Source: Deltaproteobacteria bacterium
Lineage (GTDB): Bacteria; Myxococcota; Kuafuiibacteriia; Kuafuiibacteriales; Kuafuiibacteriaceae
DNA length: 64,000 bases
Direction: 5' to 3'
Assembly (NCBI GenBank): GCA_016713425.1
Contig: JADJPE010000005.1
Coordinates: forward strand, 6,802,001 to 6,866,000
A model generated the notes under the pieces. It had not been told where the DNA came from and searched no databases. It saw only the letters and a program-made list of their open reading frames with translations. The translations under genes were made by a program, and so were the position numbers. Positions 59,501-64,000 of this stretch are shown here, piece by piece (the stretch's first letter is position 1; every line of letters starts with the position of its first letter).

Positions 59501-60014
59501 CGAAGACGGTTCTTCGAAACTCGACATCGGCGTCGCGAACGAAGTGTCCGACAACGTGAGCATCTACCTGGCGCCCGCGCTGACGAATCCGCTCACCTAT
59601 AATGCGCTCAACGACATTTCGCTCCTTTCCTTCGGACAAGTCGCCAACCGCGATGGGCTTGGGCGCAAGGACCTCATCGGCATCGGCCGTTCGGGCATCG
59701 TCCTGATGGAGGGCGACACGACGGGCTTTCAGACCCCAACGCTTTGGTCGGCCGGAACAACCCCGACCGGACTTGCGACCGCCGACCTCAACGGCGACGG
59801 CCTATCCGACGTCCTCAGCCTCAACGCCACCATCGACAGTATGGTGTTGATGATGGGGCGGCCCCAGGGCGGCTTCTTCCCGCCGCAGTACTTCGCGATG
59901 CCCAGCGATCCGACCGAGATCGCAGTCGCCGACATGAGCGGAGAGGGAACCTTGGATGTCGTTGTGTCCAACACAGACGTCTACGGGATCACGGTGATCT
60001 ACACCCACCCGTAA
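44517..60014 (+). CDS. Giant FG-GAP/VCBS and Ig-like repeat lipoprotein (5,165 residues)
   Basis: The product opens with a lipoprotein signal (VLFAALLVGVTAIGLSACGGG, Cys of the lipobox near residue 35), so it is probably anchored in a membrane with most of the chain outside the cytoplasm. A Cys-rich segment of about 100 residues follows, including VCGDGIDNDCDDRIDE, a motif common in myxobacterial secreted proteins. The rest alternates Ig-like blocks (RVEFYVDGTLVG-type strands, VDNTGP linkers) with FG-GAP/VCBS propeller blocks rich in calcium-type DVTGDGVPDLV loops. Four Ig-plus-propeller units follow one another with a period near 3,550 bases. Each propeller has one inserted four-cysteine knob. 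Start ATG 44517 has GGAG nine bases upstream. Likely an adhesin or surface scaffold; partner unknown. No enzyme domain or C-terminal anchor was seen. Confidence 0.92.
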   Translation: MHEQKRNLTTTSPFPAVLFAALLVGVTAIGLSACGGGTSQSCRSPSDCPAGYECIRDSVTSAGSCEACPDEVPYDGLDNDCDPASRDRDLDGDGDNWVGASVGPGGDCNDNDATINSQTVEVCGDGIDNDCDDRIDEAPCGDETSPTVAFVHPVDNDAVRGTVSVELNVQDDGEIALVEIYAGPTLVGTKTAEPWTIPIDTTTLSDGPVVLRARATDKADRIGQATISIRIDNTEAPTLSLPTFTPDASFGGNLVLDVDANDSSGIATLTVEIDGQVVAERTGVTGSTELTIDTRGLADGDHTLTIRATDGAGNVTTSSHPLHVDNTGPEIATTPGDGASVFDLVEFVVDAQDPSGVASTSGGGTTSPGSHHAFTIDTSQHFPGALAVTVSATDNAIVDGVAGSGNVTERTVSLQVQEVGPFVSFVAPATGKSYGGHVTIEATVFDVHGVGDVAFILGGVLRQTFTAPPYTLQVDTTAFSDGPVVLEVTTSDRQGHARTVATDLVVDNTAPVLSFDPSAGSTIAGIQTITISATDASGIASIEHGTDESIGSPLTFDLDANALPSGPYTISATAHDLAIVDDGASPGNTATAHHNVVIESDGPEVAFTAPADITQSYGGDLFVTMTATDPNAVDRVSIAVDGLVLRTMTAPPFEAHIDTTAFTDGPHVVEAIALDGLGNRSNTPYTVSFDNTGPTITFTSPSSGATISGQSETVTLTATDPAGVRRIASQGHSSTTSQLTYTLDTLALPNGALALTATARDQAIIDGQSGVGNESTGTLDVTVFNAINEPPTVTWVNPLAGDGVFRTIDMEVTATAPAGIDGVDFLVNGITVSTDTRAPYTFTYDYFDLAGTVSLEAIATTPAGITGSSAITITAVTPPPIRSSNLYTVAGYGEGYDVGDVTGDGVPDLVLSGSKVAVRAGLPRGGYAAASTFGSSSVDVTLADLDQDQDLDIFAISSSELAWYINDGQGNFNPPQILSLSNVGAKVLRAIDLNDDGWVDVVISRAQAGGDFVVVHQDPTTHEFTIVATPGVNGSTLDLEVADVDGDDHPDVLVTRSGSTVFSVFRNADGLGTFGGAGQPTDIGSLSYGLAVGDMNGDHYADIVTTGFARDEIRVLLGDPTAPGQYTSYVPYAADTDPRDVTLGDLDHDGDLDAIVLLDGVNGIRVFTNDGAGALSPTTPYSRYTVAKNPDRAKVVDLNEDGLPEVLMASDSSNGVAVIDNLGEGRLNASPTFDLDVEPNTLAAANLTGSGLVDIAFGVNKAGAIPANVRIAESNGQRLSVVSTTYLSPNISNITGLATGQLDGQHGLDVAVATGQSMTITNTACTTDTTCASGYRCASNRCTTITAELLMSNGDDTYAATHLSIPTPKDVDVGDVLGTDGRDEAVFTVDNPGSTANDGAVVYSALGERLFEYALNQGAEGVVIANLDGDAQNQLDFAIANSTSDNITLCRSLGTTFATPQTFDTRADVKQLTIGLVAGDRRTDLIGLGTAGIILMEGDPSFTFRNPTTWSAGTGPTRIVTADLNADGIDDVVSLNASNQALAVMLGRPQGGFFAPEFYPLPVSATDLVAADVSGNGDLDVVVANRSVPGLTVLFADPDDFRVGPVMSLIRPDPAGYYGGSTTLEVSATDDDGVDRVSFYVDGQRVGVATSSPYAVTIATSGYADGAHLLQVVGRDGFGNEREIRSSLVVDNTGPELLVLPGAGTTLVGPETITVSASDPAGLAELVSLGHTSVVSPLVYELDTNLLPTGSFTIDATATDAAIVNDTVGHGNTTTRNIPVLVENPGPTLSFVNPTPTQAYGGGLTALVDASDPNGVAQVRFLVDNVALTSALIAPYEAVIDASSLSDGPHTLTAIGEDALGNEATESIEFLVDNTGPILSFSAPGALDTLGGTVQVTISASDAAGVRSIESEGRTTSSSPLSYALNTVLFENGPYTLTASAHDATVVDDVANSGNEASVALPVTIFNGVNEPPTVAWQTPLEGDGVYRTIDMRVAATAPGGIARVDFAVGGVLVGSDASSPYQLSYAYFDLPDEVELTATAYTPNDISTVSSIRVKVVPEPELDVPELFSVSGFGAGYDVGDVTGDGIPDLILSGTKTSIRPGLGQGRFGVDTFLTGAATSVDVKVADLDHDGALDILTLSSTQLSVFINQGAGSGFAPPENVALGSVSGKILRVGDLNGDGFLDVVIGQGSTADFSVLHQDPTTTTFSIIGTTPRGAGSVLDLELADVDLDGHLDVVLTRSNTSSFYTYLNADGAGTFGGSGQPSTGGASNGSQTIAVASIDGDGYPDVVVSSQSSDAILVYLGNEAQPGQYAAPVSYAMALNPSDLATGDLDGDGDQDIVVTLDGTHGIRVLLNDGDGLLAAPTPHSRFTIARAPDRPTLIDLTGDGLPDLLVATDIDNGVAFAKNLGEGAFRAPPTDDLPHNPVAIAVGDMAGDGAVDVAYGVNAGGGNPARVVIAENDDRRLSVRSITPLSAGITNVTSLAVGRLDGNAGLDIAVGSDRALTAGTVACANDDACAAGLQCVDSLCRPITAELLLGDGSDTYTLEHISVARPRDVAIGNVWAANDFAEAIFTIDDGTNGGGASVFSSAGTELFTYATLLPASGIVIGNLDGDANGFTDFAVANSATNTNNISIFRSDGSTFLAPLTFDAQRSAKDLAMGITAGDSRPDLLAVGTNGVTLMTGDPVFTFSTPTLWTTGGTPTKIATQDLNADGLSDVIVLHASDDKLAILIARPQGGFFPASLYTLPDTPTDLAVGDLSGNGEADIVISNTAAPGLTVIHSVPADARVGPVLVLVAPDTSARYGGLATLEVSANDGDGVDRVEFIIDGQEAGVATSEPYATTIDTTLYIDGTHILEIVGVDGFGNKRTLSTSLAIDNTGPEISFAPPENTLLSGVETLAVSAVDPSGLLEISSESHTAAVSPLVYEIDTNTLTPGPRIFTATARDGAIIDDLPGFGNLAVVDTTYNIENPGPVITFLRPSPSPAAYYGGTMTAEVSAVDANGVSLVTFAVDGDVAASVATTPYSTVLDTTRLADGPHTLSATGVDALGHASVASMIFEVDNSGPIVSFTQPLLGATIAGVEPVTVEAIDAAQIRRVTSGAFSSDHSPLLYGLDTLPLPNGHYTIEASAIDGAIVNDDPNQGNARTVSIAVDVYNAINEPPTVAWQSPSDGDGVYRTIPMQVSATAPGQIARVEFYVNGTLVGTDSSAPYALDYEYFNLSGDIALEATAYNANNISTTAAITVSVVEEPPFQTSRLLAQSGFTGGYAVGDLDQDGLMDLVYAGSKTTVRYGVPGGGFESGVEIGPSSVDTTVVDLDGDGDLDVVAISTSALYWMMNIGERSVLPADSLSIGSVSAKIVRAGDVNGDGAPDLVISRSTAGGDFLVLHQSPGTDSFNLIGTRGLLGSVSDLKLADVDLDGHLDVVVVRQGSTNTNLTVFRNANGAGTFGGAGLDSSIGSQSLGLDVADLTGDGYPDVVVTALDSNLVRVFPGVRASPAQYTTSTPYPVLSSPRDVLATDIDEDGDRDLLVTLDDINGIRMLVNDGSGVFVSAEPYARYTIGRAVDRLALVDVTGDGEPDLVAASTVEGGLLVAERLEDGTFKAAPTIDLADRPSAIVLEDMTNDGVPDVVYATNKVGSTPAKVSIASNDGTLFTVSSATFVSSSITSITGISVGNLDGVHGPDIAVASDKALTVSTTACNFDSECTSGNQCVGGFCASITAELLLSDGAEGFDARHLSIQKPKQVAVGDVLNNDGIDESVFSVDNASGDDGTVVYDATGTRLFERTINVGAEGLVIANLDRDAAGRLDFAVANATTDNVTLFRSLGASFAPPETYNALSDVRLLAAGKVAGDNRTDLFGLGQSGLVLLPGDATFTFGTPTLWAAGSSPSGLVAADVNRDGLSDVLSLNASSDRLVVMIARPQGGFFPPHAFVLPADPSALDVADMSDNGEFDVVAVNTSVPGITVLYSVPESQRVGPAMALLRPSTDEAYGGRTTLEATAVDEDGVTRVEFFVDGTSVGVRTEEPYVLTIDTTPFSSGEHELLVVGTDGRGNARSLTSDFNIDNDGPVVSIVPAQGSVIAGTVDVSISATDVSGILSIESDAHVSGTSPLTYTIDTNTIPEGDFVISATAHDGAIIDDVAGTGNVTTRSVTVTSQNPGPAVEILSPTPSPAASYGGLVTIDTEVDDANGIQDVSFRIDSSAAIVVMTPPFQAVFDTTAFADGNHTVHVDATDLLGNVTTKSEVVRFDNTGPTIVFAQPSSNETLSGQYPVIVQASDAAGILGISSRGFSTSTSPLSYTLDTIYIPNGAATISADARDGAVIDDVIGSGNLASRDVHVQVFNAVNEAPVVTWLSPVTGDGVYRVMNMSVSATSPGGIARVEFSVGGQKVGEDTTSPYAFDYEYHGLSGTVALEATAYTPTDISGSASVNVTIVEPPDFRAPTTVDVSSFAGGYAVGDVDDDGRMDLVFSGSSVRIRRGLDGGGFGPAESFGSSVSDLVLVDLDGDLDLDIVGVSASTLYWYYNQGQGTYGTTASSISLGSVNATTLKVGDVSGDGRLDVVISHNATGGDFVLALGTPTGFVSQGSRGLVGRVSDLALADFDHDGDLDVAVARTGTDDVFTLYKNPGNGFFGDAGLDSDLDVERIAVGDLNGDTFPDFAFVGRDNVYEDQVVVSYGNALGTYTGNRVLDAPTSPTDIAIGDIDDDGDNDIIVTLSGTNGVRLYANDGTGVFTPSAPYPRYTMARGASNPTFVDVTRDGMPDLLVGSTTSKLIAIAENLGGGEFDAYPTTDIDERPNVLAVGDLVGDSHNDVAYGRGRLGTSDGVVIVAENSGSLLSTSRTSLLSSGLTNVTSLAIGDLDGTNRLDLAVGSDKSQKAEPDDCTSDDDCSANEVCIDFVCQAISGHLLVDNTADYSRFEIYLNKPKYVRIGDVIGDGRSEAVFAVARDGLASGVCPPGKECTKDGVTVISFSATSGGEEVTPFPSYGFEGARGLLLADLNEDGSSKLDIGVANEVSDNVSIYLAPALTNPLTYNALNDISLLSFGQVANRDGLGRKDLIGIGRSGIVLMEGDTTGFQTPTLWSAGTTPTGLATADLNGDGLSDVLSLNATIDSMVLMMGRPQGGFFPPQYFAMPSDPTEIAVADMSGEGTLDVVVSNTDVYGITVIYTHP
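44940..49320 (+). repeat. Super-repeat unit 1 of the giant lipoprotein
   Basis: Ig-like block to about 47158, longer than in later units by about 280 residues, then the first FG-GAP propeller. Four-Cys knob at 48489-48542. Confidence 0.85.
49321..52880 (+). repeat. Super-repeat unit 2 of the giant lipoprotein
   Basis: Starts with RVGPVMSLIRP; propeller from about 50701. Four-Cys knob at 52050-52103. Confidence 0.85.
52881..56430 (+). repeat. Super-repeat unit 3 of the giant lipoprotein
   Basis: Starts with RVGPVLVLVAP; propeller from about 54264. Four-Cys knob at 55608-55661. Confidence 0.85.
56431..60011 (+). repeat. Super-repeat unit 4 of the giant lipoprotein
   Basis: Starts with RVGPAMALLRP; propeller from about 57813 to the C-terminus. 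Four-Cys knob at 59148-59201. Confidence 0.85.
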
Positions 60015-60121
60015 CCCCGCTTGCATACCCGACCCCAATTTCCGCGTCCCAATTCCCGAGCGCGCCCACATCCAGGGCCCTCGTTCTTGTCGCCTCGTTG
60101 CGTTAGATTGGGGCTCCGCTC

Positions 60122-61735
60122 ATGCGCGTCTGCCCTCAATGCCGCTCCATCTTTCGAGCAGACTTGGCGCGGTGCGCGATCGATGGTTCTTCGCTCTTCG
60201 AACAGGATGAAGATCCGCTGGTCGGGAGCATCCTGGATGGTCGCTACGAGATTCTCGAGAATCTTGGTTCGGGTGCGATGGCGACGGTCTATCGTGCTCG
60301 GCACACGGCACTCGAGTTCGAGTACGCGGTCAAGGTTCTGGCGGGCGACTACGCGGCCCAGGGCGAAACGGCCAGGCGCTTCCGCCGCGAAGCACTCTGG
60401 ATGAGCCGGATTCAGCACCCGAACGTCGTGTCGGTCAAAGATTTCGGGACGACGCCCGGCGGGCTCACCTTCCTCGCCATGGAGTACGTCAAAGGGGGAA
60501 CGCTGCGCGAGGCCATGGATGCCCACGGACAAGTCGACCCCATCGTCGCTTGCCGCATCATACGCCAGCTCGCATCCGGACTTCAGGAGGCGCATCGGCT
60601 CAGCTACGTGCACCGCGACATGAAGCCGTCCAACGTGATGGTGACGAACGGGATCGCCAAGATCTTCGACTTCGGATTGGTGGGTCTCGAAAATGCGCAC
60701 GACAGCGACGTGAGCCGCGAAGGCTACGTGATGGGCACACCGACCTATATGGCCCCGGAGCAAGCCTCGAACGGGGAGATCGGACCGTCCGCCGACCTGT
60801 ACTCACTCGGGGTCATCGGCTTCGAGATGGTCACCGGATACGTCCCCTATCGTGGTCGATCGATCACCGAGACCCTGGTCATGCACATCATGGATCCGGT
60901 TCCGGCGGTTCCGATCGACCATCCGATCTCGGAGCTCGTCGCCGCTCTGCTCGCCAAGAAGCCCGAGGACCGGCCCAAAGACGCGCAGGACGTGATCGAA
61001 CGGATCGATCGCCTGCTGGCGCAGGCGACCACGCCGTCCAAGGTCTCCGTGGCGCATCGCGGCACATCCACCGCAGCGGCAAGCGAGCAGCCTCCCACCG
61101 CCTTCTCGCTCACCGCAGATCTCTTGCCGCCGCCCAAGGGCGCAGACGCAAGGTCATCGCCTTCCCTGATCGCGCCCCCGCCCTTCGACCCGAACGAGCG
61201 AAAGCGACTCGGGAGCATCCTGATCGAAGCCGCCTACATCTCAGAACCCCAACTTCAGCAGGCGCTCGGAAACGCCGCTCGGGAACGAAAGCGGCTCGGT
61301 CGGGTCTTGGTCGATGAAGGCTTTCTCACCGAGGAGCACCTGGTGCGTGCGCTTGCCCGCCACACCGCGCTCGACGAATGCAACCCTGAGCTCCAGGTCC
61401 ACGCGCGTGTCCTCAGCATGATCAAGCGCTCGGTCGCCGAGGAACACTGCATCCTTCCGGTCGCGGTCGAGCGCTCGAAGACCGGGCGTACACTGATCGT
61501 GGCCACCTTCGATCCGTTCGACGAGCTGGCCGAACGCGCCGTCCAGAAAGTCCTCGAGCCCGATATGGAGGTCCGCTGGATGCTCGCGACCGAGCGCGCC
61601 ATCCGAGCCGCGATCGGGCGTCATTATGGAAGGACCGCGCCCGATGAGACCGCAACCCCTCCGGCCCGAGCGCCGAGCGAGCCCAAGAGTCAGGTAAGAT
61701 CGTGGATACGCTCGGTCCGAGCTCGAACGTCCTAG
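60122..61735 (+). CDS. Ser/Thr protein kinase fused to a GspE/PilB N-terminal (MshEN-like) domain
   Basis: A 537-residue protein in three parts. Residues 4-20 (CPQCRSIF, then CAIDG) look like a small zinc ribbon. The kinase spans about 40-300: LGSGAMATVYRAR, AVKVL with the ATP lysine, YVHRDMKPSNVMV, IFDFGLVGL and YMAPEQ. After a Pro/Ala linker, residues about 360-510 match the N-terminal domain of type II secretion/type IV pilus ATPases (RLGSILIEAAYISEPQLQQAL, RLGRVLVDEGFLTEEHLV, VATFDPFDELAERAVQK). Some MshEN domains bind cyclic di-GMP, so this may be a second-messenger-controlled kinase. It starts 107 bases after the giant lipoprotein gene, same strand. Confidence 0.9.
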   Translation: MRVCPQCRSIFRADLARCAIDGSSLFEQDEDPLVGSILDGRYEILENLGSGAMATVYRARHTALEFEYAVKVLAGDYAAQGETARRFRREALWMSRIQHPNVVSVKDFGTTPGGLTFLAMEYVKGGTLREAMDAHGQVDPIVACRIIRQLASGLQEAHRLSYVHRDMKPSNVMVTNGIAKIFDFGLVGLENAHDSDVSREGYVMGTPTYMAPEQASNGEIGPSADLYSLGVIGFEMVTGYVPYRGRSITETLVMHIMDPVPAVPIDHPISELVAALLAKKPEDRPKDAQDVIERIDRLLAQATTPSKVSVAHRGTSTAAASEQPPTAFSLTADLLPPPKGADARSSPSLIAPPPFDPNERKRLGSILIEAAYISEPQLQQALGNAARERKRLGRVLVDEGFLTEEHLVRALARHTALDECNPELQVHARVLSMIKRSVAEEHCILPVAVERSKTGRTLIVATFDPFDELAERAVQKVLEPDMEVRWMLATERAIRAAIGRHYGRTAPDETATPPARAPSEPKSQVRSWIRSVRARTS

Positions 61736-62059
61736 TCAGCTGGATCGGTGATTTCTGGCTAGCCCAGACCTGAACTACGAACCTCAACCTGAACCTACGG
61801 CTAAACCTGAACCTCGAGCCTCGAGCGCCAAGCTCAGGCCATCAGCCTCGGGCCGCGACCCTCGAGCTCAGACCTCGACCCCAGGTCTAAGCCCAAGGTT
61901 TTGCGGCGCAGGCGGGCAATCGAGCCGGGTGGATGATCCTGGGCGACACTGCACCTCCGCAGCCGACAAGGCGAAGTGCCGCTTTGAAGAGCAGCGCCTC
62001 ATGGCATGGGGAATGCTAAAGACTTGCTTCGAAGCCGCAGCGGAGGGAAAGAATCGCTC
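61736..62059. other. Non-coding gap with degenerate short repeats
   Basis: About 130 bases after the kinase stop repeat cctgaacct, cctcgagc and related short units without a clean period. No terminator or -35/-10 pair was fixed. Competing frames through here have no ribosome-binding site. Confidence 0.5.
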
Positions 62060-62284
62060 ATGTTCAAAAACATTTTCCGTCTTACCATGTCGGTTGGCCA
62101 GACGACCCAAACCGAGCAAAACAAGTCCGGCCCGGGCGGAATTCTCGGGCAGCTGGAAGGCTGTGGCAGCGACCCGGCGGCCGTCGCGCCGCAACTTCTG
62201 CAACAGCTCGGAGGCATCGCACAACAAGGGCTCGGGATGGTGGCCGGACTCGTGATGAATTGCCTCGGCGGCTGCGGTGGGTGA
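62060..62284 (+). CDS. Small glycine-rich hydrophobic peptide (74 residues), unknown
   Basis: Starts MFKNIFRLTMSVGQ and ends in a hydrophobic, glycine-rich stretch closing with NCLGGCGG; a further Cys sits in LEGCGSDP. GGAGGG lies about a dozen bases ahead of ATG 62060; an earlier in-frame ATG at 62006 has no such site. The polar N-terminal half and small-residue, Cys-containing C-terminal half resemble bacteriocin or RiPP precursor layouts, but no modification or transport gene is visible except a P450 two genes on. It could equally be a small membrane-associated protein. Next gene starts 28 bases downstream. Confidence 0.5.
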   Translation: MFKNIFRLTMSVGQTTQTEQNKSGPGGILGQLEGCGSDPAAVAPQLLQQLGGIAQQGLGMVAGLVMNCLGGCGG

Positions 62285-62312
62285 AGTCCACGCCGAGGAT
62301 TGAGGTGACCCC

Positions 62313-62891
62313 GTGAGTCTAGAACTCCTGAAGGCCGTGATGACCTATCGGCCGCCCAAGAAGCTCCATCCGGTAGGCAGGCTATTGGCTCAACTATTCG
62401 AGGAGAGCGACGGGCACCTGGATGAGGCCGCGCTTTCTCAAGTGCGCACCGCCGTCGAAGCCTGCTACGGCGATCTCAAGGCGCTTTCGGACGCAAACTG
62501 CGCCCTCTTGGCCTTCATCAAACTGGCGCGGGAATCGTGGGATCGACCCGAGGCCGCAGACGCCGTCGGGCTCATCCTGAGCGAAACATTCACTCAGTAT
62601 ACGGGTCTATTCGACCAACTTGCGCTGGCCGTCGCTCAGCTTCCGCAGGACGTCGCCGAGCATGCGACCGCGCTCTTCGAGCGATTCGTGGGTCAGGAGA
62701 AAGCGCCGGAGGCGAAGAAGGCCCCCACCGGTGAGGAGATCGCGCCGGTGAATTCAATCCCACTTCGGAAGCTGGTCGCCCCTCGACCCGGCATGACCAC
62801 CGCCGGGGCTCCACGACCAGGCGCCATACCCGTCGTGCCGCGCCGACGGCCCCCGGTTCGTCCCAAGAAGCGGGGCGCAGCCCGTGGTTGA
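62313..62891 (+). CDS. Hypothetical protein, helical N-terminus and proline-rich basic tail
   Basis: A 192-residue protein not recognised. Residues 1-130 are amphipathic helices with few Gly/Pro; the tail (PRPGAIPVVPRRRPPVRPKKR) is Pro/Arg-rich and disordered. Start GTG 62313 with GAGG seven bases upstream. It overlaps the start of the P450 gene by eight bases, so co-translation is likely. Confidence 0.7.
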   Translation: MSLELLKAVMTYRPPKKLHPVGRLLAQLFEESDGHLDEAALSQVRTAVEACYGDLKALSDANCALLAFIKLARESWDRPEAADAVGLILSETFTQYTGLFDQLALAVAQLPQDVAEHATALFERFVGQEKAPEAKKAPTGEEIAPVNSIPLRKLVAPRPGMTTAGAPRPGAIPVVPRRRPPVRPKKRGAARG

Positions 62892-64000
62892 GCCGCCGCG
62901 TGCCTCGCCAGAGGACGACGTTCCGCCGCCCCGATCGAGGGGTGTCGCAGCACCCGGTCCCAGGTCTTGGCGTGATGTTCTTCGAACCCGACCCGAGGCA
63001 GGACACGGGTCGACCAATCCCATCCCGTACGCTCGGAGTGCGTTTGCCCAATACGGAGACCTCTATGGTTTTGGCGGCCTCGGCCGCCACCGGTACATGG
63101 TCCGCCACCCAGACCACATCAACGAAGTCTTGATCCAGCGGGCGAGTCAGTTCCGCAAGTGGACTGCGAATCTCGAGGTTTTCTTGGGCGAAGGTCTCCT
63201 CGTCAGCGAAGGAGATCACTGGCGAAGGCAGCGACGCATCATGCAACCCGCCTTTCACCGAGAGCGAATCGCACAGTACAGCCAGAGCATGTGCGGCCTG
63301 ATCGGCGAGATGATCAAGACCTGGCGCCCTCAGGAAGTGCTCGACATCGGCCATGAAATGATGTGCCTCACCCTGCGCACCGCATGCCGTACGCTCTTCG
63401 GATATGACGCGGACGAAGACGTCGAGGTCGTTGGCTCGGCCATGCAGATCCTTCAGTCCGGTGTCATCATTCAAGATGTCCTGCCTCGCTGGGCACCCAC
63501 CGACTTTGTCTTGCGACATCACCCCGCGCTGAAAGCACTCGATAGGCTCGTCTACGGACTGATCGATCGGGAGATCGAGATCGGTATGCCATCGCAGGCC
63601 GCGACAAACGCAACGTTGCTCTCTACGCTCCGGTCCGCGTTTTTCGACGCGCAAGCCATGTCGCGCAAGCAACTTCGCGACGAGTTGGTCACCATTCTCC
63701 TGGCCGGCCACGAAACAACCGCTCTTGCGCTCACGTGGACGTTTTTCTGGTTGGCCATGACACCCGCGGAGGAAGCCAAACTTCATCACGAGGTCGACAC
63801 CGTGCTCGGTGGGCGGTCACCGGTCTTCGACGATCTTGAGGCACTGCCGTTCACGCGCCGAGTCATCCAGGAATCAATGCGCCTATGCCCACCGCTTTGG
63901 CTCCTCCCGCGGGTTGCGCTCGAAGACGTCGAGATCGGTGGGTTCCACATCGAAGCGGGAGCGGATGTCCTTCTTTGGGTCTACCTCTGCCACGTCGATC
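62884..64000 (+). CDS. Cytochrome P450 (N-terminal part, cut by window edge)
   Basis: The first 372 residues of a P450 mono-oxygenase. The C-helix WRRQRRIMQPAFHRERI, I-helix oxygen-binding LLAGHETTALALTW and K-helix ExxR in ESMRLCPPLWLLPR are all present. The haem-cysteine loop lies past the right edge. Pattern is like CYP102/CYP4-type fatty-acid or terpenoid hydroxylases. The start is probably GTG 62884, overlapping the previous gene. No N-terminal membrane anchor is seen, so it is likely soluble. Redox partner not in view. Confidence 0.93.
   Translation, partial: MVEPPRASPEDDVPPPRSRGVAAPGPRSWRDVLRTRPEAGHGSTNPIPYARSAFAQYGDLYGFGGLGRHRYMVRHPDHINEVLIQRASQFRKWTANLEVFLGEGLLVSEGDHWRRQRRIMQPAFHRERIAQYSQSMCGLIGEMIKTWRPQEVLDIGHEMMCLTLRTACRTLFGYDADEDVEVVGSAMQILQSGVIIQDVLPRWAPTDFVLRHHPALKALDRLVYGLIDREIEIGMPSQAATNATLLSTLRSAFFDAQAMSRKQLRDELVTILLAGHETTALALTWTFFWLAMTPAEEAKLHHEVDTVLGGRSPVFDDLEALPFTRRVIQESMRLCPPLWLLPRVALEDVEIGGFHIEAGADVLLWVYLCHVD

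Noticed and set aside
61929..62255. Plus-strand open frame of 108 codons overlapping the small peptide gene
   Set aside because: No ribosome-binding site; Arg/Lys/Ser-rich shadow composition; the other frame has GGAGGG and a coherent hydrophobic C-terminus.

Overview
The window reads as chromosomal DNA from a high-GC Gram-negative bacterium, most likely a member of the Myxococcota or a related deltaproteobacterial lineage. The pointers are inference from content: two large multidomain Ser/Thr protein kinases, a giant FG-GAP/Ig lipoprotein with the GIDNDCD cysteine motif common in myxobacterial secreted proteins, a kinase fused to a GspE/PilB N-terminal domain, a PilZ protein, and a nitrogenase of the type found in anaerobes and Deltaproteobacteria. 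No tRNA, rRNA, CRISPR array, insertion sequence or phage gene was seen. Gene starts below were chosen from ribosome-binding sites and family alignment wherever the sequence allowed.

Layout. (1) Positions 1-6825, minus strand: an operon that begins behind two perfect palindromes and encodes a haem-oxygenase-like diiron oxidase, an isochorismatase-fold hydrolase, a ureohydrolase, a fatty-acyl-AMP ligase/carrier/condensation enzyme, and the first third of HypE. The last two junctions overlap by four bases. This looks like an uncharacterised lipid-amide pathway and is the best candidate for a new system. (2) 7150-21373, minus strand: a compact nitrogen-fixation run, nifH-D-K-E-N-B-ferredoxin-V followed by modA-B-C and an alpha/beta hydrolase, behind a sigma-54 promoter. 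nifD carries the insertion and nifK the short N-terminus of group II/III Mo-nitrogenases, but the PII genes usually between nifH and nifD are absent. (3) 21600-35344, minus strand: asd, then a co-directional set read as kinase, acyl-CoA dehydrogenase, TrkA, TrkH, a 1,050-residue coiled-coil NTPase-like protein and an MscS channel. Potassium uptake and a mechanosensitive channel in one run suggest an osmotic control unit. (4) 35547-44182: mixed housekeeping genes (P-loop protein, purE, Ppx/GppA, PilZ-AMIN, acyl-CoA dehydrogenase, alpha-carbonic anhydrase, DJ-1/PfpI). (5) 44517-60014: one 15.5 kb gene for a 5,165-residue lipoprotein built of four super-repeats of about 1,185 residues. (6) 60122-64000: a kinase-MshEN fusion, a 74-residue glycine-rich peptide, an unknown protein and a cytochrome P450 cut by the window edge.

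A trait running across the window is the presence of short tandem arrays (6, 9, 12, 15 and 18 bp periods) in linkers and N-termini of otherwise conserved genes, and in intergenic DNA. They are in frame wherever they fall in genes, including nifN, modA, modB and mscS.
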